From assembly GCF_003258835.1 (NCBI RefSeq), contig NZ_NPEV01000013.1, forward strand, positions 1-64,000: DNA of 64,000 nt, in the 5' to 3' direction. Source of the stretch: Rhodobium orientis (lineage in GTDB: Bacteria > Pseudomonadota > Alphaproteobacteria > Rhizobiales > Rhodobiaceae). Below, piece after piece: positions 1 through 9,448 of the stretch. The position numbers and the translations under genes are program-made. The notes under the pieces were generated by a model. The model saw nothing but the letters and a program-made list of their open reading frames with translations. It had not been told where the DNA came from and searched no databases. The stretch's first letter is position 1, and the number at the start of each line of letters is the position of its first letter.

Positions 1-2
1 TC

Positions 3-113
3 GAGATCGATGGGACGGTCCGTCACGGCATCACTCCTCCCACGGCACCTTTTCGCACCGCGACGAAGAAGGGCGGCCGCGGCCGCAATACCCAATGGCG
101 CTTGCCAGCATGA
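3..113 (+). CDS. Possible 3' end of an upstream gene (mltG candidate), partial
   Basis: An open frame enters from the window edge and stops with TGA at 111-113, overlapping the yicC start by 19 nt. It has the strongest G/C bias at third codon positions of the three forward frames here, as expected for coding DNA in this genome. The readable tail is basic and low in complexity (it ends NTQWRLPA). In many Hyphomicrobiales the gene before yicC is mltG, an endolytic murein transglycosylase, so that is the obvious candidate. The 36 visible residues contain no diagnostic motif, so the name rests only on expected gene order. Confidence 0.35.
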   Translation, partial: EIDGTVRHGITPPTAPFRTATKKGGRGRNTQWRLPA

Positions 114-982
114 CCGGGTTCTCCCGGGTCGACGGAACCCATGCCGATGCCCGCTGGACGTGGGAGCTGCGCTCGGTCAACGGCAAGGGCCTCGATGTGC
201 GCCTGCGCGTTCCGCATGGCCGGGAGAGCGTCGATCCCGCGGTCCGGGCCCTTGCGCGTGAGCACCTGACCCGCGGCAATCTCAATGCCACCCTGTCGAT
301 CACCCACGACACGCCGCGCACCACCATCCAGCTCAACGAAGAGGTGCTGGAGGACGTGCTGAAGATTGCGACAGCGGTTGCCGGGCGCATCGACGCGACG
401 GCGCCGAGTGTCGACGGCCTGCTTGGCCTGCGCGGCGTGCTGGAATTCACCGAAAACGAGGAAACCGAGGAGCAAAGGGCGGCCTTCGATGCCGCGCTTG
501 TCGCCGGTTTCGAACGGGCGCTGACGGATCTGGTCGCGGCCCGTGCCGACGAGGGCCGGGCGCTTGCCGAGATCGCCGGACGCCAGATCGACGAGATCGA
601 ACGGCTGACGGCGGCGGCCGAAGCCTGCCCGGAACGCAGCCTGGAGGCGATCCGCAAGCGCATCGCCGAACAGGTCGCAACGCTCACCGAGGCCTCCGGC
701 GAACTCGATCCCCAGCGCCTGCACCAGGAAGCGGTGTTCATCGCCAACAAGGCCGACATCCGCGAGGAGCTCGACCGGCTGACCGCCCATGTGGCGGCGG
801 CCCGCGCGCTTCTCGCCGACGGCAAGGTGGTCGGCCGCAAGCTCGACTTCCTGGCCCAGGAATTCAACCGCGAGGTCAACACGCTCTGCTCCAAGTCGAA
901 CTCGGTGGAGCTGACCACCATCGGCCTCGACCTGAAGGCGGTCGTCGACCAGTTGCGCGAGCAGATCCAGAACATCGAATAG
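95..982 (+). CDS. yicC: YicC family endoribonuclease
   Basis: A 295-residue protein of the YicC/YloC family. The N-terminus carries the family hallmark (SMTGFSR, then [12 protein letters not shown]). The C-terminus contains the conserved stretch [18 protein letters not shown] followed by KSN-S-V-E. Length matches the family, about 290 residues. E. coli YicC is a cytoplasmic endoribonuclease that takes part in small-RNA decay. The ATG at 95 is the natural start because SMTGF follows at once. The gene sits 23 bp before gmk on the same strand, a common arrangement in alphaproteobacteria, and the two are probably cotranscribed. Confidence 0.93.
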   Translation: MALASMTGFSRVDGTHADARWTWELRSVNGKGLDVRLRVPHGRESVDPAVRALAREHLTRGNLNATLSITHDTPRTTIQLNEEVLEDVLKIATAVAGRIDATAPSVDGLLGLRGVLEFTENEETEEQRAAFDAALVAGFERALTDLVAARADEGRALAEIAGRQIDEIERLTAAAEACPERSLEAIRKRIAEQVATLTEASGELDPQRLHQEAVFIANKADIREELDRLTAHVAAARALLADGKVVGRKLDFLAQEFNREVNTLCSKSNSVELTTIGLDLKAVVDQLREQIQNIE

Positions 983-1005
983 GCGGCAAGGCGGCGGGGG
1001 CATCC

Positions 1006-1656
1006 ATGGGAACGACGACCACTATCGAGCGCCGCGGGGTCATGCTGGTGCTCTCTTCGCCGTCGGGCGCCGGGAAGTCGTCGATCGCCCGCTCGCTGTT
1101 GTCGCCCGGAAAGGACGCCGGGGCACCCGAGGTGACTCTCTCGGTCTCGGTGACGACGCGCCCGCGCCGCGGCAGCGAGGTCGACGGCGTCCACTACCGG
1201 TTCCTGTCGGAGCGCGACTTCGCGGTCATGCGCGAGCGCGACGAGTTGCTGGAATGGGCGGAGGTGCACGGCAATTTCTACGGCACGCCGCGCGGTCCGG
1301 TGGAGGAGGCGCTGGCCGCCGGCCGCGATGTCCTCTTCGACATCGACTGGCAGGGCACCCTGCAACTTTACGAGAAGGCGCGCGAAGACATCGTCAGCGT
1401 CTTCATCCTGCCGCCGTCGATGGCCGAGCTGAAATCGCGGCTGGAGCGGCGGGCCGAGGACAGCCCGGACGTCATCGAGCGGCGCCTCGCCAATGCCCGC
1501 ACCGAGATCGCCCACTGGCAGGAATACGACTACGTCATCGTCAACGACGACCTGAACCGTGCGCTCGCCGACGTCCGCGCGATCCTCGCCGCCGGCCGCC
1601 TGAAGCGCGAGCGCCGGCCGGGGTTAGAGGCTTTTGTAAGGACGCTGGTGGAGTAG
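1006..1656 (+). CDS. gmk: Guanylate kinase
   Basis: Phosphorylates GMP to GDP with ATP in purine nucleotide synthesis, in the cytoplasm. The Walker A loop S-P-S-G-A-G-K-S-S lies at residues 18-26. The GMP-binding region follows with [10 protein letters not shown]-like residues and V-D-G-V-H-Y-R-F. The lid region and C-terminal V-I-V-N-D-D-L motif are present. At 216 residues it is of normal bacterial length; the first 12 or so residues are a short extension, and starting at Met13 would leave a minimal enzyme. It lies 23 bp downstream of yicC and converges on the alcohol dehydrogenase gene across a repeat element. Confidence 0.96.
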   Translation: MGTTTTIERRGVMLVLSSPSGAGKSSIARSLLSPGKDAGAPEVTLSVSVTTRPRRGSEVDGVHYRFLSERDFAVMRERDELLEWAEVHGNFYGTPRGPVEEALAAGRDVLFDIDWQGTLQLYEKAREDIVSVFILPPSMAELKSRLERRAEDSPDVIERRLANARTEIAHWQEYDYVIVNDDLNRALADVRAILAAGRLKRERRPGLEAFVRTLVE

Positions 1657-1692
1657 GTTTTTCGCTCGCTGACCGTGTTGTCATCGTTTGCC

Positions 1693-1794
1693 GTCATTGC
1701 GAGCGGGCGAAGCGAGCGCGGCAATCCAGGGCGGCACGCTCTGAGCAAGTCGCTCTGGATCGCCGCGTCGGCCTAACGGTCTCCTCGCGATGAC
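1693..1794. repeat. Bipartite inverted repeat element, copy 1
   Basis: Two arms, 1693-1729 and 1755-1794, form an imperfect dyad. The outer ends pair as GTCATTGCGAG with CTCGCGATGAC, and the inner ends as CAATCCAG with CTGGATCG. The 40-bp right arm is repeated almost identically (I count 38 of 40) at 13824-13863. The element fills the junction between convergent gmk and adh. Its arm ends look like dispersed palindromic repeats I know from Bradyrhizobium-type genomes. A role as a bidirectional terminator or mRNA end stabiliser is inference. Confidence 0.75.
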
Positions 1795-1818
1795 AACATG
1801 ATCTTCGGAGACTGACCG

Positions 1819-2871
1819 CTACTCTCCGACCGTCAACACCAGCCGCCCCGATACCTGTCCGGCCCGCAACTCGTCCAGACACGCGTTCGCATCGGATAGA
1901 TCGCGCAAGGTCACCGGAATTCCCGCCACCTGGCCGCCGCGCACCAGGTCGAGCATGCGCCGTGCCTGGTCGAGGGTGCCGGCATAGGAGCCGGCGATGG
2001 TGATGGCGCGCAAGGGGAACATCGGGATCGGCAGCGAGAACGAGCCGCCGATGAGCCCGGCAACCACCACCGTGCCGCCCTTCTGGACGACGCTCTGGGC
2101 GAAATTGAGCGAGCCTTCCGCGCCGGCGAAATCGACCGCGCCATAGACACCGCCGGTCGCCTTGAGGAACGCCTTGCGGGCATCGGGCGCGGCCGGATCG
2201 AAGGCCGCTGCGGCCCCGGCGTCCATCGCCGCGGCGCGTTTGGCCGGATCGATGTCGGCGACATAGGGCGCCGTGCCGTAGAGTGCGCGGGCGAAGGAAA
2301 GCCCCATCATGCCGACGCCACCAAGGCCGACGATGAGGAGGGGACCCCGCGCGGCCTCGCGGCCGAGCCGCTCCATTGCGGAAAATGCGGTCAATCCGGA
2401 GCACATATAGGTGCCGGCGATTTCTGGCGGGATGCCGTCGGCGTCGAGCAGGTAGCGCGGATGCGGCACGACCACATGGGTGGCGTAGCCGCCGTCGACC
2501 TGGATGCCGATCTGCTGCGGGCGGTCGCAGATGTGTTCTTCGCCGGCGCGGCAGGCCGGACAGTCGTTGCAGCCGATGAAGGGATAGATGACGTAATGGT
2601 CGCCGATCGAAACGCCCTCCACCTCCGGTCCGATAGCAGCAACCGATCCCTCGATTTCGTGGCCGAGGGTGAAGGGCAGGGCGCGCCCGCCCTTGACGTC
2701 GAGCGTCCGGCCGTTGCCGAGCTCGAAATGGCCTTCATGCAGGTGCAGGTCGGAGTGGCAGACGCCGCAATGGCGGACCGCGACGACGACCTCCGTGCCC
2801 TGCGGCTCGGGCATCGCCGCGTCGGTCTCTTCCAGCGGCCGGCCGTAGTCGATCATGGATTGGCGTTTCAT
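1819..2871 (-). CDS. Zinc-dependent alcohol dehydrogenase (MDR family)
   Basis: A 350-residue medium-chain dehydrogenase that should interconvert an alcohol and an aldehyde or ketone with NAD(P). The catalytic zinc region G-V-C-H-S-D-L-H starts near residue 36, followed by L-G-H-E. The structural zinc loop has the four-cysteine pattern C-x2-C-x2-C-x7-C (GCNDCPACRAGEEHIC). The Rossmann glycines are G-L-G-G-V-G. The start is the ATG at 2871 (MKRQSMID), preceded by an AGAGGG ribosome site; longer versions would run into the region before rsmA. It lies 28 bp downstream of rsmA on the same strand. The substrate cannot be told. Confidence 0.9.
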   Translation of the reverse strand: MKRQSMIDYGRPLEETDAAMPEPQGTEVVVAVRHCGVCHSDLHLHEGHFELGNGRTLDVKGGRALPFTLGHEIEGSVAAIGPEVEGVSIGDHYVIYPFIGCNDCPACRAGEEHICDRPQQIGIQVDGGYATHVVVPHPRYLLDADGIPPEIAGTYMCSGLTAFSAMERLGREAARGPLLIVGLGGVGMMGLSFARALYGTAPYVADIDPAKRAAAMDAGAAAAFDPAAPDARKAFLKATGGVYGAVDFAGAEGSLNFAQSVVQKGGTVVVAGLIGGSFSLPIPMFPLRAITIAGSYAGTLDQARRMLDLVRGGQVAGIPVTLRDLSDANACLDELRAGQVSGRLVLTVGE

Positions 2872-2899
2872 TCCCTCTGAGCCCCGTTGTTTTTTCCGG

Positions 2900-3769
2900 T
2901 TATGGACTTGGCGTATTGAGCGCGACCGATCCCTTCTTTTCAAGGGTCCTTGCAAGGTCGATGAAGCCGGCAACGGAAATGTCCTCCGCCCGCGCGGTCG
3001 GATCGAGTCCGGCAGCGGCGATCAGGTCTGCGGCGTCGGGCGCCAGGGACTTGAGGCTGGAGCGCAGCATCTTGCGGCGTTGGCCGAAGGCGGCGGCCGT
3101 CACCCGTTCCAGGAGCTTCGGCGAGATGTTCGCGGCGTCAGTTCGCGGCACCAGATGGACGACGGAGGAGACGACCTTCGGCGGCGGGGTGAAGGCGCGG
3201 GCCGGGATGTCGAAGAGGAGCCGCGCCTCCGTGCGCCAGCCGGCCATGACGGAAAGCCGGCCAAAGGTCCTGCTGCCGGGGGGAGCGACGATGCGCTCGG
3301 CGACCTCGCGCTGGAACATCAGCGTCGCGCACCGCCAGAAGGGCGGCCAGGTCTCGTCCTGCAGCCAGCCGATGAGGAGCGGCGTTGCGATATTGTAGGG
3401 AAGGTTGGCGACCAGCACCGCCGGCCCGCCCAGATGTGCCTGCCAGTCGACCTTCAGCGCATCCTCGGCGAGCACCTGAAGCCGTCCGGGATAGGCAGAA
3501 GCGATGTCGGCGAGCGCCGGCAGGCAGCGCTCGTCGCGCTCCACCGCCAGCACCCGTTTCGCGCCGGCAGCCAGCAGCGCGCGGGTCAGCCCGCCGGGGC
3601 CGGGGCCGACTTCCACGGCGGTGACGTCCTCAAGCGGTCCCGCCGCGCGGGCGATCCGCGCCGTCAGGTTGAGATCGAGGAGGAAGTTCTGGCCGAGCGA
3701 TTTTTTGGCGCCGAGGTCGTGGGTGCGGATGACCTCGCGCAGCGGCGGCAGGTCGTCGATCTGCCCCAT
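2900..3769 (-). CDS. rsmA: 16S rRNA (A1518/A1519-N6) dimethyltransferase
   Basis: KsgA/RsmA dimethylates two adjacent adenosines in the 3'-terminal hairpin of 16S rRNA late in 30S assembly. Visible features are [11 protein letters not shown] near residues 23-33, the SAM-binding [10 protein letters not shown], and the catalytic N-L-P-Y-N motif ([11 protein letters not shown]). Length (289 residues) fits the family. Its ATG shares one base with the pdxA TGA stop (TGATG), so translation is probably coupled. The pdxA-rsmA pairing behind surA and lptD is a well-known proteobacterial order. Confidence 0.95.
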   Translation of the reverse strand: MGQIDDLPPLREVIRTHDLGAKKSLGQNFLLDLNLTARIARAAGPLEDVTAVEVGPGPGGLTRALLAAGAKRVLAVERDERCLPALADIASAYPGRLQVLAEDALKVDWQAHLGGPAVLVANLPYNIATPLLIGWLQDETWPPFWRCATLMFQREVAERIVAPPGSRTFGRLSVMAGWRTEARLLFDIPARAFTPPPKVVSSVVHLVPRTDAANISPKLLERVTAAAFGQRRKMLRSSLKSLAPDAADLIAAAGLDPTARAEDISVAGFIDLARTLEKKGSVALNTPSP

Positions 3770-4806
3770 CAGGCAGGCGCGCGCGCATCGGCCCGGGCAA
3801 GGCGCCCGGCAAGCCTGAGCGACCGCGTCAGGCTGAGGGCACGGGCCTTGCCGGTTCCGGCAATGTCGAAGGCGGTGCCGTGGTCCGGCGAGGTGCGCAC
3901 GAAGGGCAGCCCGAGAGTGACGTTGACGGTCTCGTCGAAGGCGATGGTCTTGACCGGGATCAGCGCCTGGTCGTGGTACATCGCCAGCACGGCGTCATAG
4001 CTGCGCCGGGCTTCCGGATGGAACAGGGTGTCGGCGGACAGCGGCCCGACGGCATTGATGCGCTTCCTGATCAGGTTGGCGATCGCCGGGGCGATGATAT
4101 CCGCCTCCTCGGTGCCGATCGAGCCGGATTCGCCCGCATGGGGGTTGAGGCCGGCGACAGCGATCCGCGGCGCGGCGATGGAAAAGCGGCGGATCAGCTC
4201 GTTGGCGACCTTTTCGCCGATATCGGTGATCAGCTTCGTCGTCAGAACCTCCGGCACCCTGGCGAGCGGAACGTGGACGGTGATCGGCACGGTCCGCAGC
4301 TCCGGCCCGGCCAGCATCATCACCGGGCTCCACGGCCCGCCGTCCCAGATATCGGCGAGCACGCCGAGGAACTCGGTATGTCCGGGATGGATGAAGCCGG
4401 CGTCGTAAAGGGTCTTCTTGTGGATCGGGTTGGTGACGACGGCGCTGGCAAGCCCGGCCCGGCAATCCTTGACCGCCCGTTCGATGCCCTCGATGACGGC
4501 GGGCGCATCGGCCGGATCGGGCGCGCCCGGTTCCGCCTTCACCGGTGCCTCCAGCGGCACCACGGGCAGGGCCTCGTTGAACACCATGGCGGCGTCCTCG
4601 GGCCTGGTTTCGCGCACCGGGACGTCGAGGCCGAGCCTGTCGGCGCGGCGGCGGATCGCGTCGAAGCCGGCCAGCAGGTAGAACGGCGGCACGGCGCGCT
4701 GGCGGCGGGCGGCCCAGGCCATCAGCGTGATGTCGAGGCCGACGCCGGCCGGCTCGCCCATGGTCAGGGCAAGCGGTGGCATGGCGGCGTCAAAGGTCGT
4801 GGTCAT
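3769..4806 (-). CDS. pdxA: 4-hydroxythreonine-4-phosphate dehydrogenase
   Basis: PdxA oxidises 4-hydroxy-threonine phosphate with NAD in the DXP-dependent route to pyridoxal 5'-phosphate. Typical motifs are [10 protein letters not shown] near the N-terminus, the metal-site histidines in G-H-T-E-F-L-G and [11 protein letters not shown], and the C-terminal [14 protein letters not shown]. Length (345 residues) is normal. It starts 3 bp after the surA stop and overlaps rsmA by one base, so it sits inside the lptF-to-rsmA transcription unit. Confidence 0.95.
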   Translation of the reverse strand: MTTTFDAAMPPLALTMGEPAGVGLDITLMAWAARRQRAVPPFYLLAGFDAIRRRADRLGLDVPVRETRPEDAAMVFNEALPVVPLEAPVKAEPGAPDPADAPAVIEGIERAVKDCRAGLASAVVTNPIHKKTLYDAGFIHPGHTEFLGVLADIWDGGPWSPVMMLAGPELRTVPITVHVPLARVPEVLTTKLITDIGEKVANELIRRFSIAAPRIAVAGLNPHAGESGSIGTEEADIIAPAIANLIRKRINAVGPLSADTLFHPEARRSYDAVLAMYHDQALIPVKTIAFDETVNVTLGLPFVRTSPDHGTAFDIAGTGKARALSLTRSLRLAGRLARADARAPA

Positions 4807-4809
4807 GGC

Positions 4810-5766
4810 CTATTTTTCGATAATGACGGCGTTGTTGCGCAATTCGCGAATATATCGCCGGGCAAGTAGGTCGCTTTCCTCGTCCTTGAGCTTGTCCTCG
4901 ATCAGGCTGCGCTCGGCGGCATTGCTCTTCAGTTCCTTGCGGTCGCACACGGCGATCATTTCGTAGCCCGAGCCGATCTCCTGGGGCTTGCTGAGCCGGC
5001 CGACATCGGTTTCGTTCAGCCGCTCGCGCTGTTCGCCGCGGATGTCGCTTTCGAGCCGGATGCCGATGCGCTTGACGACGATGTCCTTCTTGCCGCGCAA
5101 CCCGGCGAGATCGCTGGAGCAGGAGCGGAAGCTCGCCCGCGTGCTGTTGGCGGCGCGCTGCTGCTGGGCCTTGAACCCGTTGGAGGCGTTCGACGGCACC
5201 ACGTAGATGACCTGATAGAGGTCGTACTCGTAGGTGATCTCGCGAACCTCGTCCGGCTTCTTTTCTTTCAGGGCGCTGATGATTTCCTGCTCGGGGATGT
5301 TGACGGCGGAGCGGGCGCGGCCCTGCACGAGCTGGCCCCAGCCGATCTGGGCCTTGAGGCGCGTCTTCAGCGTCTTCGGCGTGATGCCGGAGCGGCGCAG
5401 TGCGGCGGTGAGCTGCTTCGGCGACAGCTTGACGCCCCGGCCGATCGAGGCATAGGCCGCCTCGACCCGCTCGTCGTCGACGTCGTAGCCGCGGCGCTTG
5501 GCTTCCTGAAGCTGCAGGGCCTCGTCGATCAGCTCTTCCCTGGCGAGGGCTCGCGCGGTGCCGAGGCTCTTGCGGGTGATGAGCCTGAGCAGGCGGGCAC
5601 GCTGCTCGATCTGGTGGCTGGTGATGACGGTGTCGTTGACGATCACGCGGATCGTCGACTGCGCAACCGCGGCGATGGGGCCGGCGAAAACGGCGACGGA
5701 TGCCAGAACCATTGCGGCGATCGTCACGGTTCCGAGCGAACGAATGCCCGGAAAACGGGTCGTCAT
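4810..5766 (-). CDS. surA: SurA-type periplasmic chaperone / peptidylprolyl isomerase
   Basis: A 318-residue periplasmic protein that, by family, escorts unfolded outer-membrane proteins such as LptD. It has a signal peptide (hydrophobic stretch ending A-V-A-Q-S), then the SurA N-terminal fold (V-N-D-T-V-I-T-S-H-Q-I-E-Q-R), then one C-terminal parvulin-like region ending in G-S-G-Y-E-M-I-A-V-C. It is shorter than E. coli SurA, as usual in alphaproteobacteria, and its parvulin domain is degenerate to the eye, so isomerase activity is uncertain. I chose the ATG at 5766 because GGAGG precedes it; an upstream ATG at 5793 has a weaker site. Downstream of lptD, whose product needs SurA. Confidence 0.85.
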   Translation of the reverse strand: MTTRFPGIRSLGTVTIAAMVLASVAVFAGPIAAVAQSTIRVIVNDTVITSHQIEQRARLLRLITRKSLGTARALAREELIDEALQLQEAKRRGYDVDDERVEAAYASIGRGVKLSPKQLTAALRRSGITPKTLKTRLKAQIGWGQLVQGRARSAVNIPEQEIISALKEKKPDEVREITYEYDLYQVIYVVPSNASNGFKAQQQRAANSTRASFRSCSSDLAGLRGKKDIVVKRIGIRLESDIRGEQRERLNETDVGRLSKPQEIGSGYEMIAVCDRKELKSNAAERSLIEDKLKDEESDLLARRYIRELRNNAVIIEK

Positions 5767-5886
5767 GGGTTCGGTTCCTCCGAAAATGCTCATTCTCGTT
5801 CTTTTCCTAGTAGGTCTTTTAGGCAGGACAAGGGCGAAAAAGCCCTGGAATCCGGCCCGACGCCACCGCCTGGCGCCGTGCGGCGG

Positions 5887-8349
5887 TCAGTCCAGCTTGT
5901 CGGTGCTGACCTGGCCGTCGCCGATGGTCCGCAGCCCGAACCGGAAGAAGATCGTCCGGTCGACCGAATCCCCGTCGAAGCGGCTGCGGTCCTGGGCGTA
6001 GGCAAGCGACATGGAAAAGCCCTCGTCGTCATAGGCAATGCCGGCGCCGTCGCTGACCACGTCCCTGTCGTTCAGATCATAGCGCACCGCACCGAACAGG
6101 CGCCAGTTTTCGGCGATCCTGAGGTTGGTCGCGTTTTGTATTTCCTCGCGGTCGTCGAGGATGCCCGACTCGGGCTGCTGGCGCAGATAGGCATAGGTGA
6201 CCGTGCTGACCACCGGACCGGCAAAGGCCGTCGCCTGCAGTTCCGTGCGGGCCGGATCGAAATCGTCCTTGTCGAAACGGCCACGGGCACCGAGGAGCAG
6301 GCCGCGCGACGTGTCGAGATAGATGCGGCCCACATAGTCCGACTGGTCGCCCTGCAGACCCGATTCGATGCCGGTGTTGAGGATGTCCGGCGCGGCGTAG
6401 GAATTGCGGCCGGCGAGATGGAACGACTGGCCGGCCAGCATGGAGATATAGCCGCCGCCCTTGGCGTGGATGTTGTACTCCAGCCCGACATTGGCCCGGG
6501 TACCGCCCTCGGTCCGGTCAAAGCCGGAGAACTTGTCGCGGTCGAACAGGGTGGTGTCGTCGAAGACGAGGCTCTGGGCGTCCTCGTTCGGCAGTTTGCC
6601 GATGCTGGTCTCATCCGGCCGGGAGACGACCTGGGCCCGCGGGCTGATCACCTGGTTGCCCCAGTCGCTGCTGATCAGGAACGGCCAGCGATAGTCGAGG
6701 CCGACTGCCGGCATGGCGCGGAACACGGCGTCGTCGTTGCTGAACGGCTCGACCGCCGGATTGGTCAACGCCGTCGCCCTGGTCTGCCGGCGCACGTTGT
6801 GGTCGGCATTCGACAGGTTGAACATGTCGCCCTGGAAGGCGATGAACGGGGTCACCACGTGGCCCATGGTCGGCTCAATGATCTCGCGCCGCCATTCGGC
6901 CTCCACCGTCGTGCGGGTGAAGGTGCCGGAAACGCCGCGGAACCGGGTGAGACGCCCGCCCGACTTCCTTAGCACCGTATAGGCGTCCGTGGTGTCGCGG
7001 GTCAGGCTCGTCAGGTTGGCGCCGAGCTTCAACTCGCCGCCGGCCACCGGCTTGCCGAACACGGTCGAATAGTCGAGCACCGGATGGACCACCGGCTGCT
7101 TGTCCTGCAGGTCGCGCCAGGGCGGCGAGAAGGCCGGCGGATTTAGCCTGAGGCGGCCGTCGCGGCCTGTGCCTTCCTCCTGGAAGACCTGGAATTTGTA
7201 GGTGCTGAGGTCGAAATAGGAACGCCCGCCGATACCGCGCAGATAGAGCGAGGAAACCGCCTCGTCATCGTTCTTGTTGTCCCGGCTGTAGTCTTTGATG
7301 AAGCCGCGGTCGGTGACGGCGGTGACGTCCCAGCCCCATTTCCAGCGCGGATTGATATGGAATTCGCCCAAGGTGCGCACCGAGCCGCGGAAGTCCCGGT
7401 CGCCGCTGGTGCCGGAAAAGGCGCCCGGATCGCGCTGGCGGATGCCCGCCGCATTGACGGAATACTGGCCGTTGAGGGTGCGGTGCCGCCATTCGCCCTG
7501 GACGAACAGGCCCTGGCGCCACAGCGGGGTGGCGGCAAAGGTCACGTCCATATTGGGCGCGATCACATAATGGTACGGGATGGTGACGCCGAAGCCGAGT
7601 TCGTCGGAATGGACGTAGCTCGGCACCAGGAGGCCGCTCTTTTGCTTCACCGACGGATCGGGATGCGACAGGAACGGCAGATAGGCGATCGGGGTGCCCC
7701 AGAATTCCAGCCGGGCCCCCTCGTAGTAGACCATCTGCTCCGACTGCTTGTGGACGATCTTCTTGGCCTTGATCCGCCACAGCGGCGGCTTGCCGTCCTT
7801 GCCGACGCATTCCGGATAGGCAGTGTAGATGCCGTCCTCGAAGACCGTCGTCTCGCCTTCGCTGCGGGTCGCCTTTTCGGCGGCAAAGCAGGTGCGCTCG
7901 ATGGTGCGCACGCGCAGCGAACTGATGAAGCCGTCGCGGAAATTGTCGCTGAGGTTGATGGTCTCAGCCTCGATGATGTTGCCGGTCGGCTCGACGAGAC
8001 GGGCGCCTTCTTCGGCGATCAGCCGGTTGGTCTTGCGGTCGAGGGTGACGCGACCGGCTTCCAGCGTGAAGCCGCGATAGTAGATCTGGACGTTGCCGAC
8101 GGCGCTGACCCGGTCGTTGTCGAAGTCGTAGACCAGTTGATCGGCCTCCACCAGCATGTCGCTGGCGACCTCGGCATCGGACGGCTTGTCGATGAACTCC
8201 TGGATCGTCGAGACCTGGGCAAGGGTCGCCGAGACGGTGAGGGCGGCGGCGGAGAAGAGGGCCACGGAGGCGAGCAAAAGGGTTCGCAGGCGCGTGATGC
8301 GCGCTCCCGCGGTGCCCGTTGCGCCGTGTCCGGATGCCCTAGTGATCAA
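5887..8349 (-). CDS. lptD: LPS assembly outer-membrane protein LptD
   Basis: LptD forms the outer-membrane translocon that places lipopolysaccharide in the outer leaflet. The protein (820 residues) has a signal sequence ending T-L-A-Q, a periplasmic OstA/LptA-like beta-jellyroll (A-D-Q-L-V-Y-D-F-D-N-D-R-V-S-A-V-G-N-V-Q-I-Y-Y), and a long beta-barrel with LptD features such as P-Y-H-Y-V-I-A-P-N-M-D and L-D-Y-R-W-P-F. There is no ATG or GTG before the signal peptide. The best start is TTG at 8347-8349, which overlaps the lptG TGA stop (TTGA) with GGAGG four bases upstream. The open frame continues further upstream, but that part overlaps lptG. Confidence 0.92.
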   Translation of the reverse strand: MITRASGHGATGTAGARITRLRTLLLASVALFSAAALTVSATLAQVSTIQEFIDKPSDAEVASDMLVEADQLVYDFDNDRVSAVGNVQIYYRGFTLEAGRVTLDRKTNRLIAEEGARLVEPTGNIIEAETINLSDNFRDGFISSLRVRTIERTCFAAEKATRSEGETTVFEDGIYTAYPECVGKDGKPPLWRIKAKKIVHKQSEQMVYYEGARLEFWGTPIAYLPFLSHPDPSVKQKSGLLVPSYVHSDELGFGVTIPYHYVIAPNMDVTFAATPLWRQGLFVQGEWRHRTLNGQYSVNAAGIRQRDPGAFSGTSGDRDFRGSVRTLGEFHINPRWKWGWDVTAVTDRGFIKDYSRDNKNDDEAVSSLYLRGIGGRSYFDLSTYKFQVFQEEGTGRDGRLRLNPPAFSPPWRDLQDKQPVVHPVLDYSTVFGKPVAGGELKLGANLTSLTRDTTDAYTVLRKSGGRLTRFRGVSGTFTRTTVEAEWRREIIEPTMGHVVTPFIAFQGDMFNLSNADHNVRRQTRATALTNPAVEPFSNDDAVFRAMPAVGLDYRWPFLISSDWGNQVISPRAQVVSRPDETSIGKLPNEDAQSLVFDDTTLFDRDKFSGFDRTEGGTRANVGLEYNIHAKGGGYISMLAGQSFHLAGRNSYAAPDILNTGIESGLQGDQSDYVGRIYLDTSRGLLLGARGRFDKDDFDPARTELQATAFAGPVVSTVTYAYLRQQPESGILDDREEIQNATNLRIAENWRLFGAVRYDLNDRDVVSDGAGIAYDDEGFSMSLAYAQDRSRFDGDSVDRTIFFRFGLRTIGDGQVSTDKLD

Positions 8350-9443
8350 CCGTCCTCCCGATACAGCAACACAGTAAAACCCAACAAGGTGGCGATCATT
8401 CCCGGCGTCCACGCGGCAACGCTCGGCGGCACGATTCCCGCACCGCCGAGGCCCTTGGCGAATTCCGTCACCACATAAAGCACGAAGCCCGCAACGATTC
8501 CACCCAGAATCAGGCGTCCAACTCCCCCCGCCCGGGTGAAGCCAAGGGACACCGTGGCGGCCACCAGAACCATTGCGACAAGAAGCAGCGGCCTGGCGAG
8601 AAGCATTTGATATTGCAACCGATATTGATATGCGGGCAGGCCCGCATTCTGGGCGAGGCGGATGAAGGCGGGCAGTTCCCAAACGGAGATCGTGTCAGGC
8701 TTGGTGAGGCTCTGGCGGACCTGCGCCGGGTCGAGATAGGTCGACAGGATGTAGGACTCGAAGCTGACCGGGTCGGCATCGAGCCGGTGGACGGTCGCAT
8801 CCTTCATTTCCCAGCGGCCTTCGCCCAGAAAGGCGTCCTTGGCGTCGATGCGCTGCAGATAGTGGCCCTGGTCGTTGAAGGTGTAGACCGTGACGCCGAC
8901 CAGATGGGCGCCCTGGTCGAGGGCGTATTCGGCGTGCAGCACCGATTCGCCGTCGGTCCCGCTCTGGCGCAGCCAGACCGCGCCAGTGGTCTGCAGCACC
9001 ACCCGCTGCTCGTTGCCGAACAGGAGGATGCCGATCTCGTCGGAGCGTTCCTTCAGCATCGCCGAGATCGGGTTGAAGACGGCGACGCTGAAAAGGCCGA
9101 TGACCAGCACGGTGATCAGCGCCGGTGCGATGAACTGCCACACGGAGATGCCGGCGGCCCGCGAGATCACCAGTTCCAGGCGGCGCGACAGCCCGACGAA
9201 GGCGGCGATCGCGCCGAACAGCGTCGCAAACGGGATCGCCTGTTCGACGAGGGAGGGCACACGGAAGGCCGACATGGCGAGGGCCCGCCACAGGGTGAAG
9301 GCCTCCTTGTCGGCGGTCCGGCGCACGACCTCCAGGAAGTCGGCCATGAAGATCAACAGCGTGACCAACAGGAACAGGCCGAGGATCCACTTGGCGAACC
9401 GCAGGGAAAAGTAGCGCAGCAGCGTCGGGCCGACCATCATCAT
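8346..9443 (-). CDS. lptG: LPS export ABC transporter permease LptG
   Basis: One of two inner-membrane permease subunits that, with LptB ATPase, pull LPS from the inner membrane into the Lpt bridge. The protein has three transmembrane helices near the N-terminus (R-Y-F-S-L-R-F-A-K-W-I-L onward), a large periplasmic jellyroll, and three C-terminal helices. The region M-L-K-E-R-S-D-E-I-G-I-L-L-F-G is typical. The start is one of three consecutive ATG codons at 9437-9443, just after the lptF stop, with a G-rich site upstream. Length is 365 residues from 9443. The stop overlaps the lptD TTG start. Confidence 0.93.
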   Translation of the reverse strand: MMMVGPTLLRYFSLRFAKWILGLFLLVTLLIFMADFLEVVRRTADKEAFTLWRALAMSAFRVPSLVEQAIPFATLFGAIAAFVGLSRRLELVISRAAGISVWQFIAPALITVLVIGLFSVAVFNPISAMLKERSDEIGILLFGNEQRVVLQTTGAVWLRQSGTDGESVLHAEYALDQGAHLVGVTVYTFNDQGHYLQRIDAKDAFLGEGRWEMKDATVHRLDADPVSFESYILSTYLDPAQVRQSLTKPDTISVWELPAFIRLAQNAGLPAYQYRLQYQMLLARPLLLVAMVLVAATVSLGFTRAGGVGRLILGGIVAGFVLYVVTEFAKGLGGAGIVPPSVAAWTPGMIATLLGFTVLLYREDG

Positions 9444-9448
9444 CGCCG

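Noticed and set aside
31-1515. A 494-codon open frame on the minus strand across yicC and gmk
   Set aside because: It is the mirror of two well-supported genes in GC-rich DNA, with Arg/Ala/Ser-rich low-quality sequence and no recognisable domain.
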